From the NCBI GenBank assembly GCA_019894735.1, contig JAGXOB010000036.1, positions 9,025 through 19,240 on the forward strand: a stretch of DNA of 10,216 nt, in the 5' to 3' direction. The notes below the pieces were generated by a model. That model searched no databases and was not told where the DNA came from. It was given only the letters and a program-made list of their open reading frames with translations. The stretch comes from Promethearchaeota archaeon. GTDB taxonomy: Archaea; Asgardarchaeota; Lokiarchaeia; Sigynarchaeales; SOKP01. The position numbers and the translations under genes were made by a program. This document shows, one piece after another, positions 1 to 6,383 of this stretch. Each line of letters starts with the position of its first letter. Positions within the stretch are counted from its first letter, which is position 1.

Positions 1-132
1 CCTATTTTTTAAAGTTTTGGTTTCAATTTTAATGGTATTAACCCTAATAGAAGGTACTATCGGCTTTTCATTTGCTTTTAATAGTTGTCGTGTTTGATCT
101 TCTCCTAAGAATTTAAAATATCTCTCAATCAT
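1..132 (-). CDS. Nop2/Sun-family RNA cytosine-C5 methyltransferase, N-terminal fragment (cut by window edge)
   Basis: The minus-strand frame is open from position 198 to the window edge. It encodes a sequence typical of the N-terminal region of archaeal Nop2/Sun (RsmB/NSUN/Trm4-like) tRNA or rRNA m5C methyltransferases: YGYFPYMIERYFKFLG, then ANEKP and the family signature IRVNTIKI. Enzymes of this family methylate cytosine C5 using S-adenosylmethionine; the catalytic Rossmann domain would lie beyond the left edge, so the exact RNA target cannot be told. The coordinates use the first in-frame ATG (130-132), but the family-like residues LAKQYGYFPY are encoded upstream of it, up to about 168. 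No ATG, GTG or TTG occurs in that frame between this ATG and the in-frame TGA at 199-201. The true start is therefore uncertain: a non-canonical codon such as ATT or ATA, or a shortened protein. The gene is divergent from the CYTH gene. Confidence 0.75.
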   Translation of the reverse strand, partial: MIERYFKFLGEDQTRQLLKANEKPIVPSIRVNTIKIETKTLKNR

Positions 133-384
133 ATAGGGAAAATAACCATACTGTTTGGCAAGATTGAGTATGGAATTATTATTTAAAGAAATTAAAAATC
201 AACTCTATTTAATCAAAACCTTTTTTATTTATTTAATTTGTCTAATCTGTTGTAATTTCTAATAATCTTTTGCTCAGTAGACTGGCCCGTCCATTTTTAA
301 GTTAATTCGAACTAAAAAAATTAATAGGAAGGGGGTGTATTATTATTTAGTCAATTACTGATTAATAGAAAAAAGAGTAGCACT
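133..384. promoter_or_regulatory. AT-rich divergent intergenic region with probable promoters for both flanking genes
   Basis: These 252 bases separate the minus-strand RNA methyltransferase from the plus-strand CYTH gene and so must carry both promoters, unless part of the left side is coding. Reading minus, an A/T stretch around 215-240 could be a TATA element, which would put transcription start near 190, close to the uncertain translation start. Reading plus, the stretch at 314-323 (taaaaaaatt) is a possible TATA box about 65 bases before the CYTH ATG. A G-rich SD-like run at 328-335 (ggaagggg) is followed only by a seven-codon GTG reading frame, so it probably does not drive a gene. No tRNA or stable RNA fold is evident. 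Confidence 0.35.
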
Positions 385-984
385 ATGATTGAAGTCGAGA
401 TTAAAGTTAGAATCTCCGATCCAAGCATGATACGAAAAAAGTTTGCAGAATTTAATGGTGTATATAAACTTTCTTTACATCATGAAGATATTTATTTTAA
501 CATGCCAAAGGGTTTAAGGGATTTTAAACAAACTGATGAAGCATTAAGATTAAGAAAATCTATTGAATTTAACAGAAATATTAGTAAGATTACTCAAAGT
601 ATCAATTATTTTATAACCTATAAAGGGAAGAAAATTGATGCAACAACCAAAACAAGAGAAGAAATCGAAGTTAAAATAAGTGAAATTGAAGATATGAAAA
701 ATCTTCTTAAATTATTAGGATTTCGAGAAGTATTTACTGTTATTAAAGAAAGGGAATTATATGATTTTACATTTAGGGATACGAGAATGGAAGCTTTAAT
801 CGATTATATTCCCATTCTAGAACAACACTTCGTTGAAGTAGAATTAATGTCAGAATCGTCTGATAATGTGGATAAGAGCAAAGATATCTTGTTTAAATTT
901 TTAGAGCAATTTGGGATTAATAAGGAGGAATCAATTAGAAAGTCTTATTTAGAGTTAATTTCCGATAAACTTAAGGGGATATAA
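385..984 (+). CDS. cyaB: CYTH-domain protein (CyaB-type class IV adenylate cyclase / triphosphatase family)
   Basis: This 199-residue protein covers one whole CYTH triphosphate-tunnel domain, near the usual 170-200 residues for CyaB-type proteins. The N-terminal signature ExExK is E3, E5, K7. Other tunnel-lining features are HEDIYF (33-38), ALRLR (53-57) with R55 and R57, TYKGKK (78-83), the charged strand TREEIEVKI (90-98), KEREL (121-125), D140, the acidic strand FVEVEL (149-154) and the C-terminal RKSYLELI (185-192). Family members bind triphosphates with divalent metal; known activities are adenylate cyclase, thiamine-triphosphatase and tripolyphosphatase, and sequence alone does not decide between them. 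In archaea, cAMP production by these proteins is unproved, so a phosphohydrolase role is at least as likely. The ATG has no strong SD, only an AG-rich stretch just upstream. It appears monocistronic, with a convergent neighbour downstream. Confidence 0.9.
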   Translation: MIEVEIKVRISDPSMIRKKFAEFNGVYKLSLHHEDIYFNMPKGLRDFKQTDEALRLRKSIEFNRNISKITQSINYFITYKGKKIDATTKTREEIEVKISEIEDMKNLLKLLGFREVFTVIKERELYDFTFRDTRMEALIDYIPILEQHFVEVELMSESSDNVDKSKDILFKFLEQFGINKEESIRKSYLELISDKLKGI

Positions 985-1086
985 TTTGGATTTTACAGAA
1001 TTTTTTTGGCTCCAATTGTTTTCTATTTTTTCGCAATTAAATTAAAACCAATAGAATAAACGTATTTATTTAACGCTTAAAGAGCC
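985..1086. terminator. Convergent intergenic region with poly-T terminators
   Basis: The region lies between the 3' ends of the CYTH gene (plus) and the 95-residue gene (minus). On the plus strand, T7 at 1001-1007 and T6 at 1026-1031 would act as archaeal oligo-T terminators for the CYTH transcript. An AT-only hairpin is possible at 1055-1070 (AATAAA, four-base loop, TTTATT). A second short inverted repeat, CTTAA/TTAAG with loop agagcc, spans 1076-1091 and overlaps the minus-strand stop codon; it may help end that transcript. No T run of comparable length is seen in the minus direction. Confidence 0.45.
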
Positions 1087-1374
1087 TTAAGTTGATTTTT
1101 TCTTTAATTCGGTATAGTCTCCATCTAAGATTTGGGAGATATATCTCCGTCCTTTAATGATCCACATAATTTTATGACCTTCTCGAGCTTTTTTTCCCCA
1201 TTCTGATTTTTTGTTTTTATTCTGTTCTATAAAGCGATACCCAAATAAATCAACATATTTAATTCCGCTAGAGAATTTTTTAATGGGATACTCGATCTCA
1301 TCAATTTCAACATTTTTCTCCCCTTGAAATATGGCATTATAAATTTTTAAACCTTTTTCTTCTAACTTTTCCAT
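1087..1374 (-). CDS. conserved-looking small hypothetical protein (95 aa)
   Basis: The function is not recognised. The protein is 95 residues, soluble, lysine-rich and without signal peptide, membrane segment or cysteines. It looks like a compact folded domain: a short N-terminal helix (1-17), a beta-rich middle with FSSGIKYVDLFGYRFIEQN (34-52), then the basic segment KSEWGKKAREGHKIMWII (56-73) and a final strand YISQILDG (78-85). The alternation of aromatics and basic residues around W59 to W71 could suit a nucleic-acid or ligand contact, but that is a guess. The ATG is well supported by an SD-like GGAG seven bases upstream. The gene starts 15 bases after the stop of the HEAT-LRR gene, so it is very likely co-transcribed as the last gene of the minus-strand block. 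Confidence 0.75.
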   Translation of the reverse strand: MEKLEEKGLKIYNAIFQGEKNVEIDEIEYPIKKFSSGIKYVDLFGYRFIEQNKNKKSEWGKKAREGHKIMWIIKGRRYISQILDGDYTELKKKST

Positions 1375-1381
1375 TTTTTTG

Positions 1382-1385
1382 CTCC
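1382..1385 (-). promoter_or_regulatory. Shine-Dalgarno GGAG of the 95-aa gene
   Basis: On the minus strand GGAG lies seven bases before the ATG at 1374, between it and the stop codon of the upstream HEAT-LRR gene. This is one of the clearer SD sites in the window. It supports the chosen start and internal translation initiation within an operon. Confidence 0.55.
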
Positions 1386-1389
1386 AAAA

Positions 1390-2625
1390 TTAATTCTGTT
1401 TGTTTTCTTCCATATTACTTTCTATATAAAGAAGTTCAAGATTTTTTATTCTTTTTATCGATTCAGGCATATTTTCTATATTATTAAACCTAAGATTGAG
1501 CAATTTTAACCGCTTAAGCTTTCCAATAGTTTCTGGAATAAATTGTATGTTTTGATCTATTAAAGTTAATTCTTCGAGAAATTCTAAACTACAGAGTTCT
1601 TCAGGAAATACGCCAATTCGAGACTCTTTTGATAAATAAAGAATTTTGGTGATATGACCGTCATCGTTTACTTCATAACGAACGGCACCTTTAGGGGCAA
1701 AATTATTATCTTGTTTCATTTTCTTGCATGTTTGACCTGTTAATATTTCTAATAATCCCAGAATTTGAGCTTCTGATTTTCTAACGCCCCCACTTATATA
1801 GTTTTTAACATATTTATTTTGATTTGCAATATCTATAACCCATTTAGGTAATTTTTCTAACTTGTTGTTGCTTAAAGCTAAATGCTTTAGTGACAATAGA
1901 TTCGGGCAATTTTCTGGATAAGATTTTAGGTTACAATAAGATATTTCCAAGGACTCTAACATAGTTAACCTACAAATAGAATCAGGAATCTCAGTAAGAT
2001 CAATGAGAGATAATTTCACTATATATCCATTTTTTGAAAGTCTTACGCGACCCAGTCCTTTAATCCCAATTTCAGTATTTTCTCTAATTAGGGCTTGTTT
2101 AGCAGTATCTGACAATTCAAATTTGTGTATAAAGTTATGAAACTCGGTTTTAAATCTCATGTAATCCAAAAAATCGATATCAAGAACAAACTCTGAATCC
2201 TCCGAGTTTAAATTATAATGAAGTCCTATTTTTTTTAGAACTTTCTCCCGTATCTCTTTAAATCGAGAAATTTCGGATGTTTGTAGTAAATCTATTAATT
2301 TTTTAAAGAAGTAAATTGACTTTTCATTTTGAATTGCCCATAAAAGAGGCTCACTTTCCCGATTTGGGAAGGATTGGATTAAAGTTTTCGCGGCTTCAAG
2401 TCTAACAAGGGGTGATTCGTCAGAAATCAGACAATTTTCAATAACATCGAAAGTTTTATTATCGTCTAGAACAATTTTTCCTATAAATTCTAACGCTAAA
2501 CATCTGATTTCTTCATTGTCGCTATTGTGAATTAACGATTCGAATAGCTTTAAGGCATCCTTCTTCTCTATTTCATTGCTGAGTACTCTGGAATAGATTT
2601 TCTCAGGTGTAAATTGATTATTCAT
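1390..2625 (-). CDS. HEAT-repeat / leucine-rich-repeat protein
   Basis: The 411-residue cytoplasmic repeat protein has no signal peptide or membrane segment. Residues about 15-135 are helical and HEAT-like: the helix around CLALEFIGKIVLDD and SPLVRLEAAKTLIQSF, with the V-R-x-E-A-A pattern, are typical. Residues about 190-265 form a first LRR block (LTEIPDSICRLTMLESLEI, then LKHLALSNNKLEKLP). A linker (about 265-310, with ILGLLEILTGQ) precedes a second LRR block at about 315-400 (FPEELCSLEFLEELTLI, IPETIGKLKRLKLLNL, MPESIKRIKNLELLYI). Both blocks open with a similar strand, NGYIVKLSL and DGHITKILYL, which suggests internal duplication. Such proteins usually bind other proteins; the partner is unknown. 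I chose the ATG at 2625, two bases after the stop of the nucleotidyltransferase gene, because the longer reading (to 2664) would begin with GTG inside that gene. The tight spacing indicates one transcript. Confidence 0.85.
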   Translation of the reverse strand: MNNQFTPEKIYSRVLSNEIEKKDALKLFESLIHNSDNEEIRCLALEFIGKIVLDDNKTFDVIENCLISDESPLVRLEAAKTLIQSFPNRESEPLLWAIQNEKSIYFFKKLIDLLQTSEISRFKEIREKVLKKIGLHYNLNSEDSEFVLDIDFLDYMRFKTEFHNFIHKFELSDTAKQALIRENTEIGIKGLGRVRLSKNGYIVKLSLIDLTEIPDSICRLTMLESLEISYCNLKSYPENCPNLLSLKHLALSNNKLEKLPKWVIDIANQNKYVKNYISGGVRKSEAQILGLLEILTGQTCKKMKQDNNFAPKGAVRYEVNDDGHITKILYLSKESRIGVFPEELCSLEFLEELTLIDQNIQFIPETIGKLKRLKLLNLRFNNIENMPESIKRIKNLELLYIESNMEENKQN

Positions 2626-2627
2626 TT

Positions 2628-3764
2628 TTATTTCATACTTTCTCTTACTACTTCGTGATGACACACAGTCAAAGAAATTGTTTTGGGGGCGATTAATTCG
2701 AGATTATTAAGGACCTCTACATATGAAGCTAGAATTACCAAATTTTCGTTATTGCCTTTTATTATTACATTTTCTCGAATATTGCAATTATCAGCAATAA
2801 TTGCTTTTTCGATTTTGACATTATTTGAGATATACACCTCGTTATAGATTAAACAATTTGAGAGTTCGGCGTTATTTTCAATTAATACGTTATCACCAAT
2901 AACTACATTCGGACCGATTTTACAATTACCTTGAATTACCACATTTTCACCGATAGTACATGGTGGATGAATTTCTGAACTTGGGTGGATATCAGCAGAA
3001 TAATCAACTAAATTTTTTACATTTCCATCCAAACTTTTTATCAAATCATTCATCAAGAGAATATTTGCTTGTATTAAATCGTAGGGTTTGCCCACATCAT
3101 TCCATATACCGCTAATTGGATAGTAAAAGAGCTTCTTTTCTTTAGCAACTTTAGGAAACACTTCTCTTTCAATCGATACTTTTTTATTTGGCTCAATAAA
3201 TGAAAATATTTCGGGTTCTAACAAATATACTCCAGCGTTAATAGGCATAGGAACTATTTTACCATTGGGTGGTGAATATTCGTCCTTTTCTAGAAATTCT
3301 AATAATTGATGTGTTTCATTGTTTGCAATCAAAACACCAAATCTAGAAGGATCTTCAACCGTTTTACCGGCAATCGTACCGATTCCTTTATATTTTTCAT
3401 GAAATTTAAGCATATCTTCCATATCATAATTTAAAACTACATCACCGTTCAACATGAAAAAGTTGTCATCTTTTAAATAAGATTCTGCTAATTTCAGAGC
3501 TCCTGCAGTTCCTTTTGGATGTTTTTCGAGGGTGTAATGAATTTTTATCCCTAGGTTCTCACCTTCTTTAAAGTATCTTTTAATAACATCGTCCATCACA
3601 CTTACGGCTAACACAATTTCTTTAACTCCCGCCGATTTTAATAACAACATCTGCCGCTCGATAACTGGTTTATTGACGATCGGTATTAATGTTTTGGGTA
3701 TTGTACACGTTAAAGGTCTTAGCCTTGTACCCCAACCGCCCGATAGTATTATTGCTCTAGTCAT
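2628..3764 (-). CDS. NDP-sugar pyrophosphorylase, mannose-1-phosphate guanylyltransferase-like, with beta-helix tail
   Basis: The 378-residue enzyme joins an N-terminal nucleotidyltransferase fold to a C-terminal left-handed beta-helix. It is predicted to couple NTP and a hexose-1-phosphate to NDP-sugar plus pyrophosphate. Seen: the nucleotide-binding loop LSGGWGTRLRPLT (7-19), PKTLIPIVNKP (23-33) with K24, the metal-binding GDV (107-109), EDPSRFGVL (137-145), NAGVYLLEP (176-184), SIEREVFP (197-204) and GIWNDVGKPYDL (219-230) with D223. The EREVFP and W-x-DVG-x-P pattern resembles the GDP-mannose pyrophosphorylase (GMPPB) group more than glucose-1-phosphate thymidylyl- or uridylyltransferases, but the substrate is inferred. 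Residues about 256-345 carry hexapeptide repeats (IGENVVI, IGPNVVIGDNVLIENN). The ATG has no SD; a 70-base AT-rich gap upstream may hold its own promoter. Likely role: activated sugar for glycolipid or protein glycosylation. Confidence 0.85.
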   Translation of the reverse strand: MTRAIILSGGWGTRLRPLTCTIPKTLIPIVNKPVIERQMLLLKSAGVKEIVLAVSVMDDVIKRYFKEGENLGIKIHYTLEKHPKGTAGALKLAESYLKDDNFFMLNGDVVLNYDMEDMLKFHEKYKGIGTIAGKTVEDPSRFGVLIANNETHQLLEFLEKDEYSPPNGKIVPMPINAGVYLLEPEIFSFIEPNKKVSIEREVFPKVAKEKKLFYYPISGIWNDVGKPYDLIQANILLMNDLIKSLDGNVKNLVDYSADIHPSSEIHPPCTIGENVVIQGNCKIGPNVVIGDNVLIENNAELSNCLIYNEVYISNNVKIEKAIIADNCNIRENVIIKGNNENLVILASYVEVLNNLELIAPKTISLTVCHHEVVRESMK

Positions 3765-3834
3765 TTTTTACATTATCATTACATTTTAATGGGATTGTAT
3801 ACAATAATTAAAAAGTTCTTTTTTAAAAACTATT
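3765..3834 (-). promoter_or_regulatory. AT-rich gap with T runs, possible internal promoter and a 12-bp palindrome
   Basis: This 70-base gap between the MFS gene and the nucleotidyltransferase gene is A/T-rich. On the minus strand it has T5 runs just after the MFS stop, which could be a weak terminator, followed by a TATA-like tttttaatta. A perfect 12-base palindrome, ATTGTATACAAT, sits at 3794-3805, 30-41 bases before the nucleotidyltransferase ATG. It could be an operator or a chance feature in AT-rich DNA. The mix suggests a partial transcriptional break within the minus-strand block. Confidence 0.35.
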
Positions 3835-5094
3835 TTAATAAATATTACTTTCATCCAATTCATATACTTTGCTGTAATCTGTATTTCTAACATTTGTAAA
3901 AATCCAAATAAATATTATAAAAATAATATTTAACCCCGCACTAAAAATAAATAGGGTCGTAATACCAATCAGCTCTGCTAAGGGCCCTGATATTAACATC
4001 GCTATGGGTGAAACTAGAGTGACTATAGTAATCACGTTAGACATGACTCGTCCTTGTTTATCTGGAGGAATGACGGTTTGTAGAATCGTTAAGAACATGG
4101 TGTTAACAAAAGGAACGATAAAAGCAAAAAGAAATCCACCAATACTAATCATAACAAAATTATGTGGAGGTGCTAAAGCTAATATTAAATGACCAGCCTC
4201 ACCTACCAAAATTCCAGTAAAAATGATTAAGGGTTTTTTATTCCATACCTTTTTAATGACTACAATTATTGCTCCAACAAACATTCCTGCTTGAATTGAT
4301 GCAAGTACAATAGCTAGGTTTTCCACACTCCCAGAATGAGACCCTCTTACATAAGGTATCATTAATGTGTTATACGGGTTTCCTAAAAAATTTAAAATGG
4401 TTGCAACAAAGAGAAGAGTTAAAAGCCCCGGGACAATTTTTATAGCTTTAAATCCTACTTTAAATTCTCTGAAATATGAACTTTTATGTTTAGGATGAAT
4501 TTTCTTTAGCAAGGGAGGTATTTCTATTAATATTAGAGGGGTTATAGCAATCAAAAAAGTAAGAATATCAACCCATAAGATTAATTCAATTGGAAATAAT
4601 AATAACAAAATGCCAGCAATAATAGGTCCCATAGTATTAACTAGACCGGTAAAAAAGTAATTGATGCCATTCATTCTGCTTAAATTTTTCTTTGGTATCA
4701 TTAACGGAATTATTGCATTAACAACGGGCCAGTGGAATGCTTGAAATACTCCTCTAATACTGTTAATAAAAATAAGTAACCATACTAGTCGAATATTAAA
4801 GAAAAAAAGAAATACTAAACTTAAGGTAGTGAGTGCTTGACAAAAATCAGAAATTCCTATTAAAATTTTTCTGTTCCATCTATCGGCAAATACGCCAACA
4901 AAAGGTCCAAGAATAAATTGTGGTAGAAAAGAGAAAAAAAAAGCTAGTGATACCACAGTCAAGCTTTTAGTCTCCTCGTAGATCCAATAATTTAGCACAA
5001 TTTGAACTATAGATGACCCTAACAACGAAAATAATTGACCTGACCAAAAAAATATATAGCTTCTAAATGTTTGTGTCGTAGATGTTGATACCAT
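3835..5094 (-). CDS. MFS permease of the MFS_3 / macrolide-exporter-like group
   Basis: The 419-residue integral membrane protein has about 11-12 hydrophobic segments and the usual MFS length. The N-terminal segment FFWSGQLFSLLGSSIVQIVL and the loop after helix 2, GPFVGVFADRWNRK (63-76), match MFS motif A as found in the enterobactin-exporter/macrolide-efflux-like subfamily. A matching shorter motif (PPDKQGRVMSNV) follows in the second half. These proteins are proton-driven antiporters, mostly exporters of drugs or lipophilic compounds, so the substrate cannot be read from sequence, and a sugar-importer role is not supported. I chose the ATG at 5094; the reading frame also allows a TTG four codons earlier, without SD support. 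The gene starts about 65 bases after the stop of the SIS gene and is probably co-transcribed with it. The C-terminal tail (RNTDYSKVYELDESNIY) is soluble. Confidence 0.9.
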   Translation of the reverse strand: MVSTSTTQTFRSYIFFWSGQLFSLLGSSIVQIVLNYWIYEETKSLTVVSLAFFFSFLPQFILGPFVGVFADRWNRKILIGISDFCQALTTLSLVFLFFFNIRLVWLLIFINSIRGVFQAFHWPVVNAIIPLMIPKKNLSRMNGINYFFTGLVNTMGPIIAGILLLLFPIELILWVDILTFLIAITPLILIEIPPLLKKIHPKHKSSYFREFKVGFKAIKIVPGLLTLLFVATILNFLGNPYNTLMIPYVRGSHSGSVENLAIVLASIQAGMFVGAIIVVIKKVWNKKPLIIFTGILVGEAGHLILALAPPHNFVMISIGGFLFAFIVPFVNTMFLTILQTVIPPDKQGRVMSNVITIVTLVSPIAMLISGPLAELIGITTLFIFSAGLNIIFIIFIWIFTNVRNTDYSKVYELDESNIY

Positions 5095-5159
5095 TGTTCT
5101 CAGCAAGTATTTGGTTAAATTAGTATATCCTATGAATTCTAGTTAAAATCTTGATGGTG

Positions 5160-6281
5160 TTAAATGTCATTTGTTACTTTCTGTGAATAAAGAAACGCTC
5201 CAGGTTCAATTCCCTTTTTCTCTGCCATTTTATAGAATACCAATTGAAGAATTATAATTTCCATTATCGAAGCTAAGTGAGGATCTTTTATATTATGCTT
5301 GTAAGTGATAATATTCGGATTGTCGTGCAATTGCTCTACTTCATTGTCAAAATCTTGGTTCGTTATATGCAAAATTTTCCCAAAAGTCCATTTATTCACT
5401 ATATTATTAATAAATGGAACATTTAACTTAAGATTTTCTTTATCTGATGATAGGATTATCAGACTTGTCGTATCCTTAAGGCATTCAATACCCCCGTGTC
5501 TAAAAGTAGATATAGAGCTTGCTTCCGAGTAGGATTTGACGATTTCTTTAAAATTTAACGCAGCCTGATGAGCTGTAGTTAGAGAAGAACCTCTCGAGAG
5601 GATTTCTAGAAAAGCAATCTTATCTCCGAAGGATGTTAGAATTTCTTTCCATAGTTTATTGATCTGTTTTTGGTCTTTCAGAATTCTTTCAATTTCAGCC
5701 AGTAAATCTTCTACTCTTTGATTTTCATCATCATTTGTAAAAAATTCACCAATTATAGTTTTCGCCATCGTATAGAGTAGAAGCAGGGTACATACATAGC
5801 TTTTTGAAGTGACTGAAACTTCTTTATCAAAATTCGTATAAATTTGTAGCTCTGTCATATAAGCCAGATAACTATCAGGGTTATTTGTCATTCCGACGGT
5901 TAATGGTTTGTCTTCAATGGGGATCGAATTTATATCCCTCAATAGTTCTCTAATTTCTCCGGATTCCCCTGATTGTGAAATAATAATAATTCCTGTATCT
6001 TTAAAGCAATTTTTTTTTATCTTAGGAAAAGTGTTAAAGAGAAATTCTCCAGCTTCTCGCATTTCGACAGCTATTCCATATTGGTTTAATATGTAATATG
6101 GTAGATAGGAACTGATGAAACTTGAGCCCATGCCAGTGAAAATAAGTTTGGTAATTCCTCCTTTTTTTATAAAGTCCCTTAATTTTAAAAATTGTGGCTT
6201 TCCCTCTCCAAGAATATAATCAAATGTATCTCTTAACGCTTGAGGTTGAGATTTAATTTCCTTAAGAAAATAATCGTTCAT
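5160..6281 (-). CDS. double-SIS-domain sugar-phosphate isomerase/deaminase (GlmS isomerase-like, no glutaminase domain)
   Basis: The 373-residue protein consists of two SIS domains and starts with MNDYFLKEIKSQPQAL, like the isomerase half of GlmS. The first SIS domain has FTGMGSSF (48-55) and the phosphate-binding SQSGESGE (102-109). The second has LSRGSS (228-233), then FKEIVKSYSEASS (244-256), FRHGG (260-264) and the C-terminal tail YSQKVTNDI. By recalled alignment to E. coli GlmS, the catalytic E488, H504 and K603 correspond to E246, H262 and K368, so an active site for aldose/ketose or aminosugar chemistry is kept. The N-terminal glutamine amidotransferase domain (with catalytic Cys1) is absent. 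Glutamine-dependent glucosamine-6-phosphate synthesis is therefore unlikely; a NagB-II-type glucosamine-6-phosphate deaminase or a related AgaS/FrlB-like enzyme is a better guess. The ATG is preceded by an SD-like AGGGGA. It is the first gene of the minus-strand block. Confidence 0.85.
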   Translation of the reverse strand: MNDYFLKEIKSQPQALRDTFDYILGEGKPQFLKLRDFIKKGGITKLIFTGMGSSFISSYLPYYILNQYGIAVEMREAGEFLFNTFPKIKKNCFKDTGIIIISQSGESGEIRELLRDINSIPIEDKPLTVGMTNNPDSYLAYMTELQIYTNFDKEVSVTSKSYVCTLLLLYTMAKTIIGEFFTNDDENQRVEDLLAEIERILKDQKQINKLWKEILTSFGDKIAFLEILSRGSSLTTAHQAALNFKEIVKSYSEASSISTFRHGGIECLKDTTSLIILSSDKENLKLNVPFINNIVNKWTFGKILHITNQDFDNEVEQLHDNPNIITYKHNIKDPHLASIMEIIILQLVFYKMAEKKGIEPGAFLYSQKVTNDI

Positions 6282-6383
6282 TTTAGTCCCCTAAAAAATC
6301 ATTCATATTTAATAATAAAAAAAAATATAAGATAAAATTAATTTAATCATATCATAATTGAACTTATATTAAAGTGATAAATT
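6282..6383. promoter_or_regulatory. Divergent promoter region between the SIS gene and the zinc-ribbon gene
   Basis: The 102-base, almost purely A/T region must carry the promoter of the minus-strand block. On the minus strand an SD-like AGGGGA (6287-6292) lies five bases from the SIS ATG, and a TATA-like cttatatt lies at 6324-6331, about 45 bases upstream. On the plus strand, GTGAT at 6374-6378 could pair with the anti-SD (part of GGAGGTGAT) and stands five bases before the TTG start of the zinc-ribbon gene. No stable RNA structure is evident. Confidence 0.45.

Noticed and set aside
296..316. A ttcgaac sequence in the left intergenic region reminiscent of a tRNA T-loop.
   Set aside because: No matching T-stem, anticodon arm or acceptor stem can be built around it.
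328..361. An SD-like G-rich run followed by GTG, suggesting a tiny leader peptide before the CYTH gene.
   Set aside because: The frame is only about eight codons (valine, three tyrosines, then stop) with nothing to suggest attenuation or coupling to the CYTH start.
2626..2664. A 13-residue N-terminal extension of the HEAT-LRR protein starting at a GTG at 2664.
   Set aside because: It would overlap the upstream nucleotidyltransferase gene by 37 bases and use GTG, while an ATG sits two bases after that gene's stop codon.
4004..4192. A plus-strand 62-codon reading frame antisense to the MFS gene.
   Set aside because: It has no recognisable protein features and lies wholly opposite a clear membrane-transporter gene; it is a shadow frame.
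5095..5106. A TTG start four codons before the ATG of the MFS gene.
   Set aside because: No SD stands before the TTG, and the ATG at 5094 still leaves the usual short N-terminal tail before the first membrane helix.
5305..6096. Two plus-strand reading frames (5305-5532 and 5908-6096) antisense to the SIS gene.
   Set aside because: They have no family resemblance and no SD, and the opposite strand encodes a well-supported enzyme.
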